Shown here piece by piece: positions 1 through 5,700 of a stretch of DNA of 5,744 nt (the first letter of the stretch is position 1; every line of letters begins with the position of its first letter). Origin of the DNA: Fidelibacterota bacterium. GTDB lineage: Bacteria; Fidelibacterota; Marinisomatia; Marinisomatales; TCS55. The stretch spans positions 1-5,744 of the forward strand of contig JAAZYT010000067.1 of the NCBI GenBank assembly GCA_014239505.1, read 5' to 3'. A program made the translations under genes and the position numbers. Below the pieces are notes generated by a model. That model was not told the origin of the DNA and did no database searches. It worked only from the letters and a program-made list of their open reading frames with translations.

Positions 1-258
1 AGCCGTGGTTGCTTTTACTGGGCCGTGTGCCTCACCATTAATTGACATTGCACAACTTCCACAAATTCCCTCTCTGCAATCATGTTCAAATGCAATTGGA
101 TTTTTATCGTCTTTGATTAACCTTTCATTAAGAACATCTAAGAGCTCAAGAAATGACATATGAGAATTAATGTTATCCATTTCATAGGTTTCAAAAGCAC
201 CTTTTGAATCCGTTGCTATTTGACGCCAAACTTTAAGTGTAATATTTATTGTGTTCAT
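1..258 (-). CDS. sdhB: Succinate dehydrogenase/fumarate reductase iron-sulfur subunit, N-terminal part (SdhB)
   Basis: This is the first 86 codons of the iron-sulfur subunit, which carries electrons from the SdhA flavin to the membrane cytochrome through [2Fe-2S], [4Fe-4S] and [3Fe-4S] clusters. What is visible is the start of the N-terminal plant-type ferredoxin domain: MNTINITLKVWRQ at the start, a MSFLELLDVLNE helix at 34-45, and the [2Fe-2S] motif DCREGICGSC at 60-69 with Cys61, Cys66 and Cys69. NGEAHGP follows at 74-80. The fourth cluster cysteine and the whole C-terminal 4Fe-4S/3Fe-4S domain lie beyond the window edge; the family is about 240-250 residues long. The ATG at 258-256 overlaps the sdhA stop (ATGA), so translation is probably coupled to sdhA. 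No strong ribosome binding site precedes it. The reading frame is open to base 1, so it looks cut by the edge and not broken. Confidence 0.96.
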   Translation of the reverse strand, partial: MNTINITLKVWRQIATDSKGAFETYEMDNINSHMSFLELLDVLNERLIKDDKNPIAFEHDCREGICGSCAMSINGEAHGPVKATTA

Positions 259-2168
259 TTATAACTTCTTTGTGTTGGCGTTACTGTTTCAAATTCAAGC
301 TTTTCTTTTTGTAACTTTGGTTCCTTTGAGTCACCTTGACTTTCCCAAGCAGAAACAAAGTTAAAATTTTCGTCATCTCTTAAAGCTTCACCCTCATTTG
401 TCTGGTGTTCTTCTCTAAAATGAGCACCACAAGACTCCTCGCGCGCCAAGGCATCACGAATCATTAATTCGCCCAGTTCAATAAAATCGGCAACACGCCC
501 AGCTTTTTCTAGCTCAAGATTTATTTCGTTTTCTCGCCCGGGAACTTTAACGTCAGACCAAAAAGTGTTTTTTAAAGCACCAACATCATCAAGAGCCGTT
601 TTAAGATTCTCTTTGTTTCTAGACATTCCACAATTATTCCACATTATTTCACCTAGAGATTTATGAAGGCTTTCAACGCTTTTATTACCTTTATTATTTA
701 ATAGTTTATCTATTGAAGTTTTTACGGATTGTTTTGTTTTTTCAAAGGCTGGGTCAGAACTACTCATTGGTTCATCATTGATTTGATTAGATAAATAGGT
801 TCCAATTGTATATGGTAAAACAAAATAGCCATCAGCAAGGCCTTGCATTAACGCAGATGCTCCTAGGCGATTTGCGCCATGATCAGAAAAATTACATTCA
901 CCAATAGCAAAGAGACCGGGGACGGTTGTCATTAAATTATAATCCACCCATAATCCACCCATGGTATAATGTACAGCAGGATAGATCCTCATTGGATTAT
1001 TATATGGATCCTCTCCAGTTATCTTATTATACATCTCAAACAAATTTCCGTATTTAGTACGCACAACATCTTTTCCTTGCTTATCTATTGCATCAGCGAA
1101 ATCTAGATAAACAGACTGTCCTGTGGACCCAGCTCCATAACCAGCATCACAGCGTTCTTTTGCAGCTCTCGACGCTATATCTCTAGGAACCAAATTTCCA
1201 AAAGCCGGATATCTTCTTTCTAGATAATAGTCACGTTCAGACTCAGGTATTTCATCCGGTGTTCTTGCGTCGCCTTTTTTCTTTGAGACCCAAATTCGCC
1301 CATCGTTCCTAAGAGATTCTGACATCAATGTTAATTTTGACTGATAGTCACCCGAAACAGGGATACATGTTGGGTGTATTTGGGCAAAACATGGATTGCT
1401 AAACATGGCACCTTTCTTATAAGCTTTCCACGCAGCAGTTGCATTGCTTCCCATTGCATTGGTTGATAAATAATAAACATTACCATAACCGCCAGTTGCT
1501 AGAACTACAGCATTACCAGCATGTTTCTCTAGCTCGCCGGTAATCAAATTTCTTGCAATAACACCTTTTGCATGTCCGTTTACTAAAACAATATCAACCA
1601 TTTCATGCTTAGTAAACATTTGCACCTTTCCTTTTTCGATTTGCCGACTAAGGGCACTGTAAGCACCGAGTAATAGCTGTTGTCCTGTTTGACCTTTTGC
1701 ATAAAAAGTTCTTGAGACTTGAACTCCACCAAAAGAACGATTGTCTAGTGTGCCGCCATATTCTCTAGCAAAAGGGACACCTTGAGCTACACACTGATCA
1801 ATAATATTTCCACTAACTTCTGCTAATCTATAAACATTAGCTTCGCGAGAGCGATAGTCTCCTCCCTTTATTGTATCGTAGAATAGCCTGTATACACTGT
1901 CGCCATCATTTTGATAATTTTTTGCGGCATTTATTCCACCTTGCGCAGCAATTGAATGTGCTCTTCGCGGGCTATCTTGAAAACAAAAGGACTTAACATT
2001 ATAGCCCATTTCAGCCATAGACGAAGCAGCAGAGGCGCCAGCTAAGCCAGTACCTATAATAATTACTGTTTGTTTTTGTTTATTTGCGGGGCTTACCAGA
2101 GGAATTTTTGATTTATAATTAGACCATTTTTCACTAAGAAGACCATCAGGTATTTTTGCATCTAGCAT
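255..2168 (-). CDS. sdhA: Succinate dehydrogenase/fumarate reductase flavoprotein subunit (SdhA)
   Basis: This is the catalytic subunit that interconverts succinate and fumarate on the cytoplasmic face of the complex, with covalently bound FAD. An N-terminal Rossmann motif GTGLAG is at 39-44. His71 in RRAHSIAAQGG matches the histidine that carries the 8-alpha linkage to FAD. Dicarboxylate-site elements are visible: HPT at 265-267, SESLRNDG at 283-290, PRDIASR at 328-334, HYTMGG at 400-405 and GANRLGAS at 431-438. The C-terminal part holds RDALAREESCGAHFREEH at 571-588, normal for the family. The 637-residue length, the GGDYRSREANVYRLAE stretch and the RSYK ending are as in Bacteroidota-type SdhA. 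The ATG directly follows the sdhC stop and has a strong AAGGAGGA site six bases upstream; the N-terminus aligns with relatives, so I keep this start. No key residue is missing. Sequence alone does not separate succinate oxidation from fumarate reduction. Confidence 0.98.
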   Translation of the reverse strand: MLDAKIPDGLLSEKWSNYKSKIPLVSPANKQKQTVIIIGTGLAGASAASSMAEMGYNVKSFCFQDSPRRAHSIAAQGGINAAKNYQNDGDSVYRLFYDTIKGGDYRSREANVYRLAEVSGNIIDQCVAQGVPFAREYGGTLDNRSFGGVQVSRTFYAKGQTGQQLLLGAYSALSRQIEKGKVQMFTKHEMVDIVLVNGHAKGVIARNLITGELEKHAGNAVVLATGGYGNVYYLSTNAMGSNATAAWKAYKKGAMFSNPCFAQIHPTCIPVSGDYQSKLTLMSESLRNDGRIWVSKKKGDARTPDEIPESERDYYLERRYPAFGNLVPRDIASRAAKERCDAGYGAGSTGQSVYLDFADAIDKQGKDVVRTKYGNLFEMYNKITGEDPYNNPMRIYPAVHYTMGGLWVDYNLMTTVPGLFAIGECNFSDHGANRLGASALMQGLADGYFVLPYTIGTYLSNQINDEPMSSSDPAFEKTKQSVKTSIDKLLNNKGNKSVESLHKSLGEIMWNNCGMSRNKENLKTALDDVGALKNTFWSDVKVPGRENEINLELEKAGRVADFIELGELMIRDALAREESCGAHFREEHQTNEGEALRDDENFNFVSAWESQGDSKEPKLQKEKLEFETVTPTQRSYK

Positions 2169-2834
2169 TTAGAGTCCTCCTTTTAAAATTCCAAACCAAA
2201 AGGCAATCATAAAAAAACCAGACGGAATCACCAACCAAAAAAGAAAAGCTATTTTATTTATAAGCCTACCCAAGATAGTACTGCTAAGGCCAAGAGTTAT
2301 TAACGCAGATGAAAACCCATGCTTTATGTGAAAACCTAAAAAGATCATTGCCATTAAATATAATAATGTGATAAAAATATTACCAAAGCCCAATTGACTA
2401 TCGGTAACAATTTTGTAATATGAGGAATGGTTTTCTGTAATTTGAAAGTTATACCAAAATGTTGATAGATGAGTCACAATAAAAATAAAAAGAATACTTC
2501 CAGAAAAAAACATGGTCCTTGATGAAAAAGTAGAGTGTTTTGATCCAGCAGTATTTTTTGGAGCGCTTCCAGACCTTTTGGATTTGAGGGTTAATAAAAC
2601 TGTATTTATTATATGAGTAATTAGAATAATAACGAGTAGAACCTCAAGAAGCCTAACAAGCGGCTTTATTTTCTCAAGGCTAGAGACTAAAAAGTTAAAA
2701 TTATCAGCACCAGTAAATATTATAAGATTATTTGCAAAATGAAATAAAAGAAAGAAGCAAAAAAGTAAGCCACTAATTGCAACCATTATCTTTTTGCCAA
2801 GTGTAGAACCTATAAAATTTTTACCGCTATTCAT
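2169..2834 (-). CDS. sdhC: Succinate dehydrogenase cytochrome b subunit, single-subunit di-heme type (SdhC)
   Basis: This 221-residue membrane anchor passes electrons from SdhB to quinone. Five hydrophobic helices are visible at about 14-38, 58-83, 107-129, 149-170 and 193-217. The basic segment 84-106 lies between helices 2 and 3, which puts the N-terminus inside by the positive-inside rule. One histidine in each of helices 1-4 (His32 in LFHFANN, His74 in ITHIINT, His122 in VTHLSTF, His169 in GFHIKHG) fits the four axial ligands of two hemes b in the Wolinella/Bacillus type. No separate SdhD is present, consistent with one large anchor. The N-terminus (STLGKKIMVAISGL) resembles Bacteroidota SdhC. 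It is first in sdhCAB, with its stop abutting the sdhA ATG, and its last codons (KGGL) contain the sdhA ribosome binding site. The pairing with menaquinone is inferred from the family. Confidence 0.94.
   Translation of the reverse strand: MNSGKNFIGSTLGKKIMVAISGLLFCFFLLFHFANNLIIFTGADNFNFLVSSLEKIKPLVRLLEVLLVIILITHIINTVLLTLKSKRSGSAPKNTAGSKHSTFSSRTMFFSGSILFIFIVTHLSTFWYNFQITENHSSYYKIVTDSQLGFGNIFITLLYLMAMIFLGFHIKHGFSSALITLGLSSTILGRLINKIAFLFWLVIPSGFFMIAFWFGILKGGL
2175..2182 (-). promoter_or_regulatory. Shine-Dalgarno site of sdhA inside the sdhC 3' end
   Basis: The minus strand reads AAGGAGGA six bases before the sdhA ATG, a near-perfect match to the anti-Shine-Dalgarno sequence. It is formed by the Lys-Gly-Gly codons that end SdhC, so ribosomes finishing sdhC sit on it. 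This supports the chosen sdhA start and tight coupling of sdhC and sdhA translation. Confidence 0.75.
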
Positions 2835-2911
2835 TGATTTGCTTTTATTAGTTAATAATTAACGATATAAATTAAAAAGTAAAAGATACTTGTTGAAATA
2901 AATAATAACAT
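2835..2911 (-). promoter_or_regulatory. Intergenic leader upstream of sdhC, possible sdhCAB promoter region
   Basis: This 77-base, very AT-rich gap is the only sizeable gap among the minus-strand genes, so a separate sdhCAB promoter here is plausible. No hairpin with a T-run is seen, so readthrough from the upstream gene is not excluded. A weak pair (TTTACT at 2874-2879 and AATTAT at 2851-2856, 17 apart) can be found but has little weight in such AT-rich DNA. The gap holds the element TTTCAACAAG (2889-2898), also found in front of the Nudix gene, and a palindrome close to the start codon. The Shine-Dalgarno match of sdhC is weak. Confidence 0.35.
2851..2863. repeat. Small inverted repeat before sdhC
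   Basis: Perfect 6-base arms around one central base: GTTAAT-N-ATTAAC. It lies about 16 bases upstream of the sdhC start codon, where a repressor or activator could act. The AT-only core makes chance occurrence quite possible. Confidence 0.3.
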
Positions 2912-3322
2912 CTAAACCCTACCTGCAAGTTCCGCGCCAAGATGGCCACCATAGTAAAGAATAGCAATCCCTATTAATGCCGTAGCTGTATAAACTCGTT
3001 TTTTTAAGTTATCATAAAATATACTTTTATCTTTTGTTCTCCATAGAAACAAAGTTAAAAAGAGGATGCAAGAAAAAAGCTGAACCAAACCATGATTAAG
3101 CCAAAGAGGGTAAACCGAACCTAGGTGTCCAATAAAGGTATCATCAATGATACCAGTAGCGATTGCAGCTGCTGAGGCAACAAGCGCAAAGAGCATAGTC
3201 CACCATCCACCAGCATAAAAATCATTATTATTAAAAATTAAAAATAATAAATCAAATAATATTGCAGCAGAAAAAAGCGCAATTGGGAAATGAATTACTA
3301 ATGGATGCAAGTCATACATCAT
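2912..3322 (-). CDS. DUF2231-like small membrane protein
   Basis: This 136-residue membrane protein resembles the DUF2231 family by its opening DLHPLVIHFPIAL and its ending GGHLGAEL. No biochemical function is established for the family to my knowledge. Four helices are predicted at about 7-30, 39-58, 74-95 and 110-127. The basic loop 96-109 should be cytoplasmic, which puts both termini outside. All five histidines (6, 11, 66, 77, 127) then fall at or near the outer face, so a heme or metal site is a reasonable inference but not shown. It begins ATG ATG; the upstream ATG is used here, giving an 11-base overlap with the preceding gene, and the second ATG would give 8. No good Shine-Dalgarno is seen, so translation is probably coupled. 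It is followed by the gap before sdhCAB. Confidence 0.82.
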   Translation of the reverse strand: MMYDLHPLVIHFPIALFSAAILFDLLFLIFNNNDFYAGGWWTMLFALVASAAAIATGIIDDTFIGHLGSVYPLWLNHGLVQLFSCILFLTLFLWRTKDKSIFYDNLKKRVYTATALIGIAILYYGGHLGAELAGRV

Positions 3323-3770
3323 ATTTTTTTAACTTTATCCCTGCCCAAACACTGACTCCCCAAAGTACCCACAAAACAAAAGTTAAATAGATAAAATGTG
3401 ATGAAGGGATGAAAATATATTCGATTATAGATATCCCGATAAGCGTAATAAAGAAAGAACTTTGTATAAAGTTTCTAGCCATCACTGTCCCTAGTCGAGT
3501 TACAATAGTAAAAGACATTATTAACATTCCAATCGTGGTTACCCACAAACCAAAAAAGCGATATAATAAAGTCAAATACCGAGGCAGGTTTTCATTAATT
3601 GGGTGCGCAAAAAGATCCTTGTACGACTCTTCTAAAAGGATGGTGTTTGCATACTCATCAAGCATCCAAGGTTCAGATGATAACATCCAGCCAAAACCCA
3701 TAAAAAAAGATGTGATTCCTAATATAAAAAAGGGGATAACCGTAAGGTTGTGTAATAATTTTGGATTCAT
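3312..3770 (-). CDS. Hypothetical four-helix membrane protein
   Basis: I do not recognise this 152-residue protein. Four hydrophobic helices are predicted at about 9-30, 67-90, 100-120 and 124-144. Positive residues at 91-99 (TRLGTVMARN region) and in the KLKKYD tail suggest that both ends are cytoplasmic. The long loop 31-66 would then be outside; it is acidic and holds SEPWMLDEYAN and an LLEESYKDLF segment, followed by a LPRYLTLLYRFFG stretch that leads into helix 2. These non-hydrophobic residues are the likely conserved surface. The ATG lies two bases after the stop of the ligase gene, and the 3' end overlaps the DUF2231-like gene by 11 bases, so it is an internal operon gene. A run of seven A residues (3324-3330, minus strand) lies just before its stop. 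No enzyme motif is visible. That it is a real gene is well supported by spacing and composition. Confidence 0.8.
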   Translation of the reverse strand: MNPKLLHNLTVIPFFILGITSFFMGFGWMLSSEPWMLDEYANTILLEESYKDLFAHPINENLPRYLTLLYRFFGLWVTTIGMLIMSFTIVTRLGTVMARNFIQSSFFITLIGISIIEYIFIPSSHFIYLTFVLWVLWGVSVWAGIKLKKYDV

Positions 3771-3772
3771 AG

Positions 3773-5065
3773 CTAAGTGTTTATCTTAGAATCTAAACCA
3801 GATTCAAATAGAAAGCTATCAAGAGGCAAACCAGATTTCATATAATTTTTTTGTACCTGAAGAGTCATCGGTCCATTCATTAAAATATCATTTAATAATG
3901 TTTCTAAAAGCGGACGTTCATTTTTTATACTGTAAAGAGTTGATCTACGGTCAAGACCTTCTAAAGAAAGCTTGGACAATAGAGAAAGCCAGTCGCCGAT
4001 TTTTCTCCCACCAGGTCCCTTAGCTGAAAAAGACAACTCATTTGCAGTCTGGAATAATTTATTATAATCTAAATCAGTCCAGTCTGAAATCATTTCTATG
4101 AGAGTTTTTCGGTTATTCTTATCGGTTAATAAGCCGGCTATAAAAGCTGCTGGAGCAAGCTCAAAACCTCGAGGAGGACGATCGCTTGAACGGATTTCTA
4201 AAACTGTTTTAAAACGAACATTGGTGAATGATTGATGTAGAGCAGATAAGACATGAAGCTCATTTAGAGATTCATCAGACAATATCATTTCATCCATTGT
4301 CCCATTAAAAAAATTAGCATTTCCCAAGGAATCATATTTAAAAATTGCCCGAAGAGCATTAACCCAATCAGCGTAATCATCAACAATAGAATCGAGTGAA
4401 TTAATATTGTGTTCAAAAAGAGAGCCACAACGGTGAGGGTCAGTATTAGACCAAATTTTCCAACGCATATTAGCATTCCCTACAGGTTCATTTTTAATAA
4501 ACGGGGCGTTAGAGAATAAAATACTTAGTAACGGTTGAATTGCATCAGCAACATATGCCATTTCATTGGCCTCTTTTTCCGAAGTAAAATCAATATTTAA
4601 TTGAACGCTAGTAGTATTGCGCATCATCCAAGGGCCATATTTTGCATGTTTTATAAATTCATTGTGCATTAGTTCATACTTTAATGAATCTATTAATTTG
4701 ATTTCATCAGGAGAGAAAAATGGATCTAGAGACAAAAAAAGACGGTTTATATTATGTTCTTTGCAAATTTTTTCTTCTTTAATCATATGTTGGTCGTATT
4801 GCGATTGTATTTCCCATAAGTCAATACTCGGAAGGGATGCCCATTCTAATTGTCCTCCTGGCTCAAGTGAGTAAGAAAAGGCCTTACCGTTTAACTGTAT
4901 TTTATCTAAGAGCTCTTTTGCTGAAAAAGAACTTCCTTTGTTTACAGGTAATCGTTTTTTATTATTTGTATAATAGAGGCCTTCAATTTCAACGCCTATT
5001 TTTCTTTCATGTTCAGGCACACAATTTGATAAAATTATATTTTTAATTTTTTTAGCTGAGGGCAA
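3773..5065 (-). CDS. gshA: Glutamate-cysteine ligase, plant-type GCS2 family
   Basis: This is a probable cytoplasmic enzyme joining L-glutamate and L-cysteine with ATP to make gamma-glutamylcysteine, the first step of glutathione-type thiol synthesis. The 430-residue length fits the GCS2 superfamily. Characteristic blocks occur in the order seen in plant GSH1: GVEIEG at 24-29, SLEPGGQLEWAS at 66-77, TTSVQLNIDF at 151-160, QPLLSILFSNAPF at 177-189, NMRWKIWSNTDPHRCG at 199-214, LEIRSSDRPP at 289-298 and LEGLDRR at 368-374. Only three cysteines (15, 101, 213) are present. The start is TTG; no in-frame ATG occurs before codon 94, which lies after the GVEIEG and EPGG blocks, and AAAAGG stands eight bases upstream. 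The gene begins two bases after the Nudix stop and ends two bases before the next gene. No glutathione synthetase is nearby. Other GCS2 members use other amine acceptors, so the exact product is inferred. Confidence 0.87.
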   Translation of the reverse strand: MPSAKKIKNIILSNCVPEHERKIGVEIEGLYYTNNKKRLPVNKGSSFSAKELLDKIQLNGKAFSYSLEPGGQLEWASLPSIDLWEIQSQYDQHMIKEEKICKEHNINRLFLSLDPFFSPDEIKLIDSLKYELMHNEFIKHAKYGPWMMRNTTSVQLNIDFTSEKEANEMAYVADAIQPLLSILFSNAPFIKNEPVGNANMRWKIWSNTDPHRCGSLFEHNINSLDSIVDDYADWVNALRAIFKYDSLGNANFFNGTMDEMILSDESLNELHVLSALHQSFTNVRFKTVLEIRSSDRPPRGFELAPAAFIAGLLTDKNNRKTLIEMISDWTDLDYNKLFQTANELSFSAKGPGGRKIGDWLSLLSKLSLEGLDRRSTLYSIKNERPLLETLLNDILMNGPMTLQVQKNYMKSGLPLDSFLFESGLDSKINT

Positions 5066-5067
5066 CT

Positions 5068-5613
5068 TCAGTACCTTTTCATTTTGTCGAGCATTCTAGC
5101 AATAGAGCTCTCGGGATTTTTATCAATAACATCATTTTTGTTAATCCATGCGATTTCATGTGATTCATTACTTGCGATAAGACGGTCTTCTTCATGCTTA
5201 GTTTCTAGTAAATAACGAACATCAAAATGTAAATGAGAGGGAGTGTTTCTAAAAACAGGAATTTGATGAATATCCAGATCAAAAATTTTACTAGACATAA
5301 TTTTAAAGCTTTCTAGTCCAGATTCTTCTTTTGCTTCTTTAACGGCGACCGCTAATAAGTCAGAGTTTCCTTCTGCATGCCCCCCCAGTTGAAGCCACAT
5401 ATTTAACTGAATATGATTTGTCATCAATATCCAATCTCGAGAAGTATCAACCACCCAAGCTGATCCCGTAAAATGTCCAGACCAGTTGTTTCTATCAAAG
5501 CAATTATTATGATTCTTAACAAAATCTAAAACCTTACCAACTTTTAAATATTCATCGGGGTATTCATTTAAATATTCATTTAAGTCGTTTATTAATTTTT
5601 GGCTTTTCATCAT
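5068..5613 (-). CDS. Nudix hydrolase family protein
   Basis: Nudix enzymes hydrolyse X-linked nucleoside diphosphates with a divalent metal; the substrate here cannot be assigned. The 181-residue protein has a helical N-terminus (1-45), then HFTGSAWVVD at 47-56 and the Nudix box from Gly78 to Leu100. The box keeps the core KEAKEESGL at 92-100, with metal-site glutamates 96 and 97 and Glu93. It has Ser84 where the consensus (GX5EX7REUXEEXGU) has the first Glu, and Lys92 for Arg. The GGHAEGNSDLLAVA form is familiar from a bacterial Nudix subgroup that reads GGHxEG/D, so this may be normal there. PSHLHFDVRYLL at 125-136 is another subgroup-like block. It begins ATG ATG at 5613, with a weak Shine-Dalgarno, and is first of the minus-strand run behind a candidate promoter. 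A GGGGGGG tract encodes the box glycines. Confidence 0.9.
   Translation of the reverse strand: MMKSQKLINDLNEYLNEYPDEYLKVGKVLDFVKNHNNCFDRNNWSGHFTGSAWVVDTSRDWILMTNHIQLNMWLQLGGHAEGNSDLLAVAVKEAKEESGLESFKIMSSKIFDLDIHQIPVFRNTPSHLHFDVRYLLETKHEEDRLIASNESHEIAWINKNDVIDKNPESSIARMLDKMKRY
5074..5079 (-). promoter_or_regulatory. Ribosome binding site supporting the TTG start of the ligase
   Basis: AAAAGG on the minus strand ends eight bases before the TTG at 5065-5063. It lies in the last codons of the Nudix gene. The spacing is good, and no competing ATG or GTG start is seen close by in the frame, so it decides the start call. Confidence 0.45.
5561..5583 (-). repeat. Short tandem repeat within the Nudix gene
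   Basis: TTAAATGAATA occurs twice with a 12-base period (5573-5583 and 5561-5571), encoding LNEYLNEY at residues 11-18. A partial third copy (GATGAATATTTAAA, 5543-5556) encodes DEYLK. The period is a multiple of three, so gain or loss of a unit would only lengthen or shorten the helical N-terminus. Confidence 0.5.
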
Positions 5614-5652
5614 TTTTTATGATTTTAGTTTGATAAATTAAAGGTTAGTTGC

Positions 5653-5680
5653 TTGTTGAAACTGTAAATTCACCGATAAT
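5653..5680 (+). promoter_or_regulatory. Candidate promoter for the rightward gene
   Basis: GATAAT at 5675-5680 is a five-of-six match to the sigma70 -10 box. TTGTTG at 5653-5658, 16 bases upstream, is a poor -35. Transcription would start near 5687, leaving a leader of about 23 bases to the ATG at 5710. If the host is a Bacteroidota, sigma70 consensus boxes may not apply. Confidence 0.3.
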
Positions 5681-5690
5681 TTTTTGTCAA
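5661..5690 (-). promoter_or_regulatory. Candidate promoter for the Nudix-ligase-membrane protein operon
   Basis: On the minus strand a perfect -35 hexamer TTGACA (5685-5690) is followed 18 bases later by TACAGT (5661-5666), four of six to TATAAT. Initiation near 5654 would leave a leader of about 40 bases to the Nudix ATG. The element TTTCAACAAG (5652-5661) overlaps the -10 and start site. The pair fits sigma70; its use depends on the host. Confidence 0.45.
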
Positions 5691-5700
5691 TTCAATTGAA
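5691..5700. repeat. Palindrome TTCAATTGAA next to the -35 box
   Basis: A perfect 10-base palindrome directly abuts the TTGACA hexamer of the leftward promoter, and lies about 10 bases before the start codon of the rightward ORF. It could be an operator acting on both genes, though short AT-rich palindromes arise easily by chance. Confidence 0.3.

Noticed and set aside
255..258. Overlap of sdhA stop and sdhB start as a possible frameshift
   Set aside because: ATGA overlaps are normal for coupled genes; SdhA ends with the usual RSYK and SdhB starts with a normal N-terminus, so both genes are intact here.
2835..2911. Possible terminator between the DUF2231-like gene and sdhC
   Set aside because: No GC-containing stem followed by a T-run was found; the only inverted repeat (2851-2863) is AT-only with a one-base centre.
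3225..3265. Low-complexity run of A and T inside the DUF2231-like gene
   Set aside because: It is explained by codons for Phe, Leu, Ile and Asn at the end of helix 1 and the NNND loop; no regular repeat unit is present.
3409..3789. Plus-strand open frame of 126 codons
   Set aside because: It lies opposite the four-helix membrane gene and its junction with the ligase. The product has no domain-like pattern, and the minus-strand frame has coherent helices and operon spacing.
4285..4476. Minus-strand 63-codon hydrophobic frame
   Set aside because: It is a shifted frame entirely inside the GCS2 ligase gene, whose family motifs run through this stretch; hydrophobicity arises from AT-rich codons read out of frame.
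4617..5046. Two plus-strand open frames of 85 and 69 codons
   Set aside because: Both are antisense to conserved parts of the ligase (EPGG region), overlap each other in different frames, and show no recognisable protein features.
3773..5065. Truncated or wrongly started ligase because the start is TTG
   Set aside because: The N-terminal GVEIEG motif is present at 24-29, a suitable AAAAGG site precedes the TTG, and the total length matches the family.
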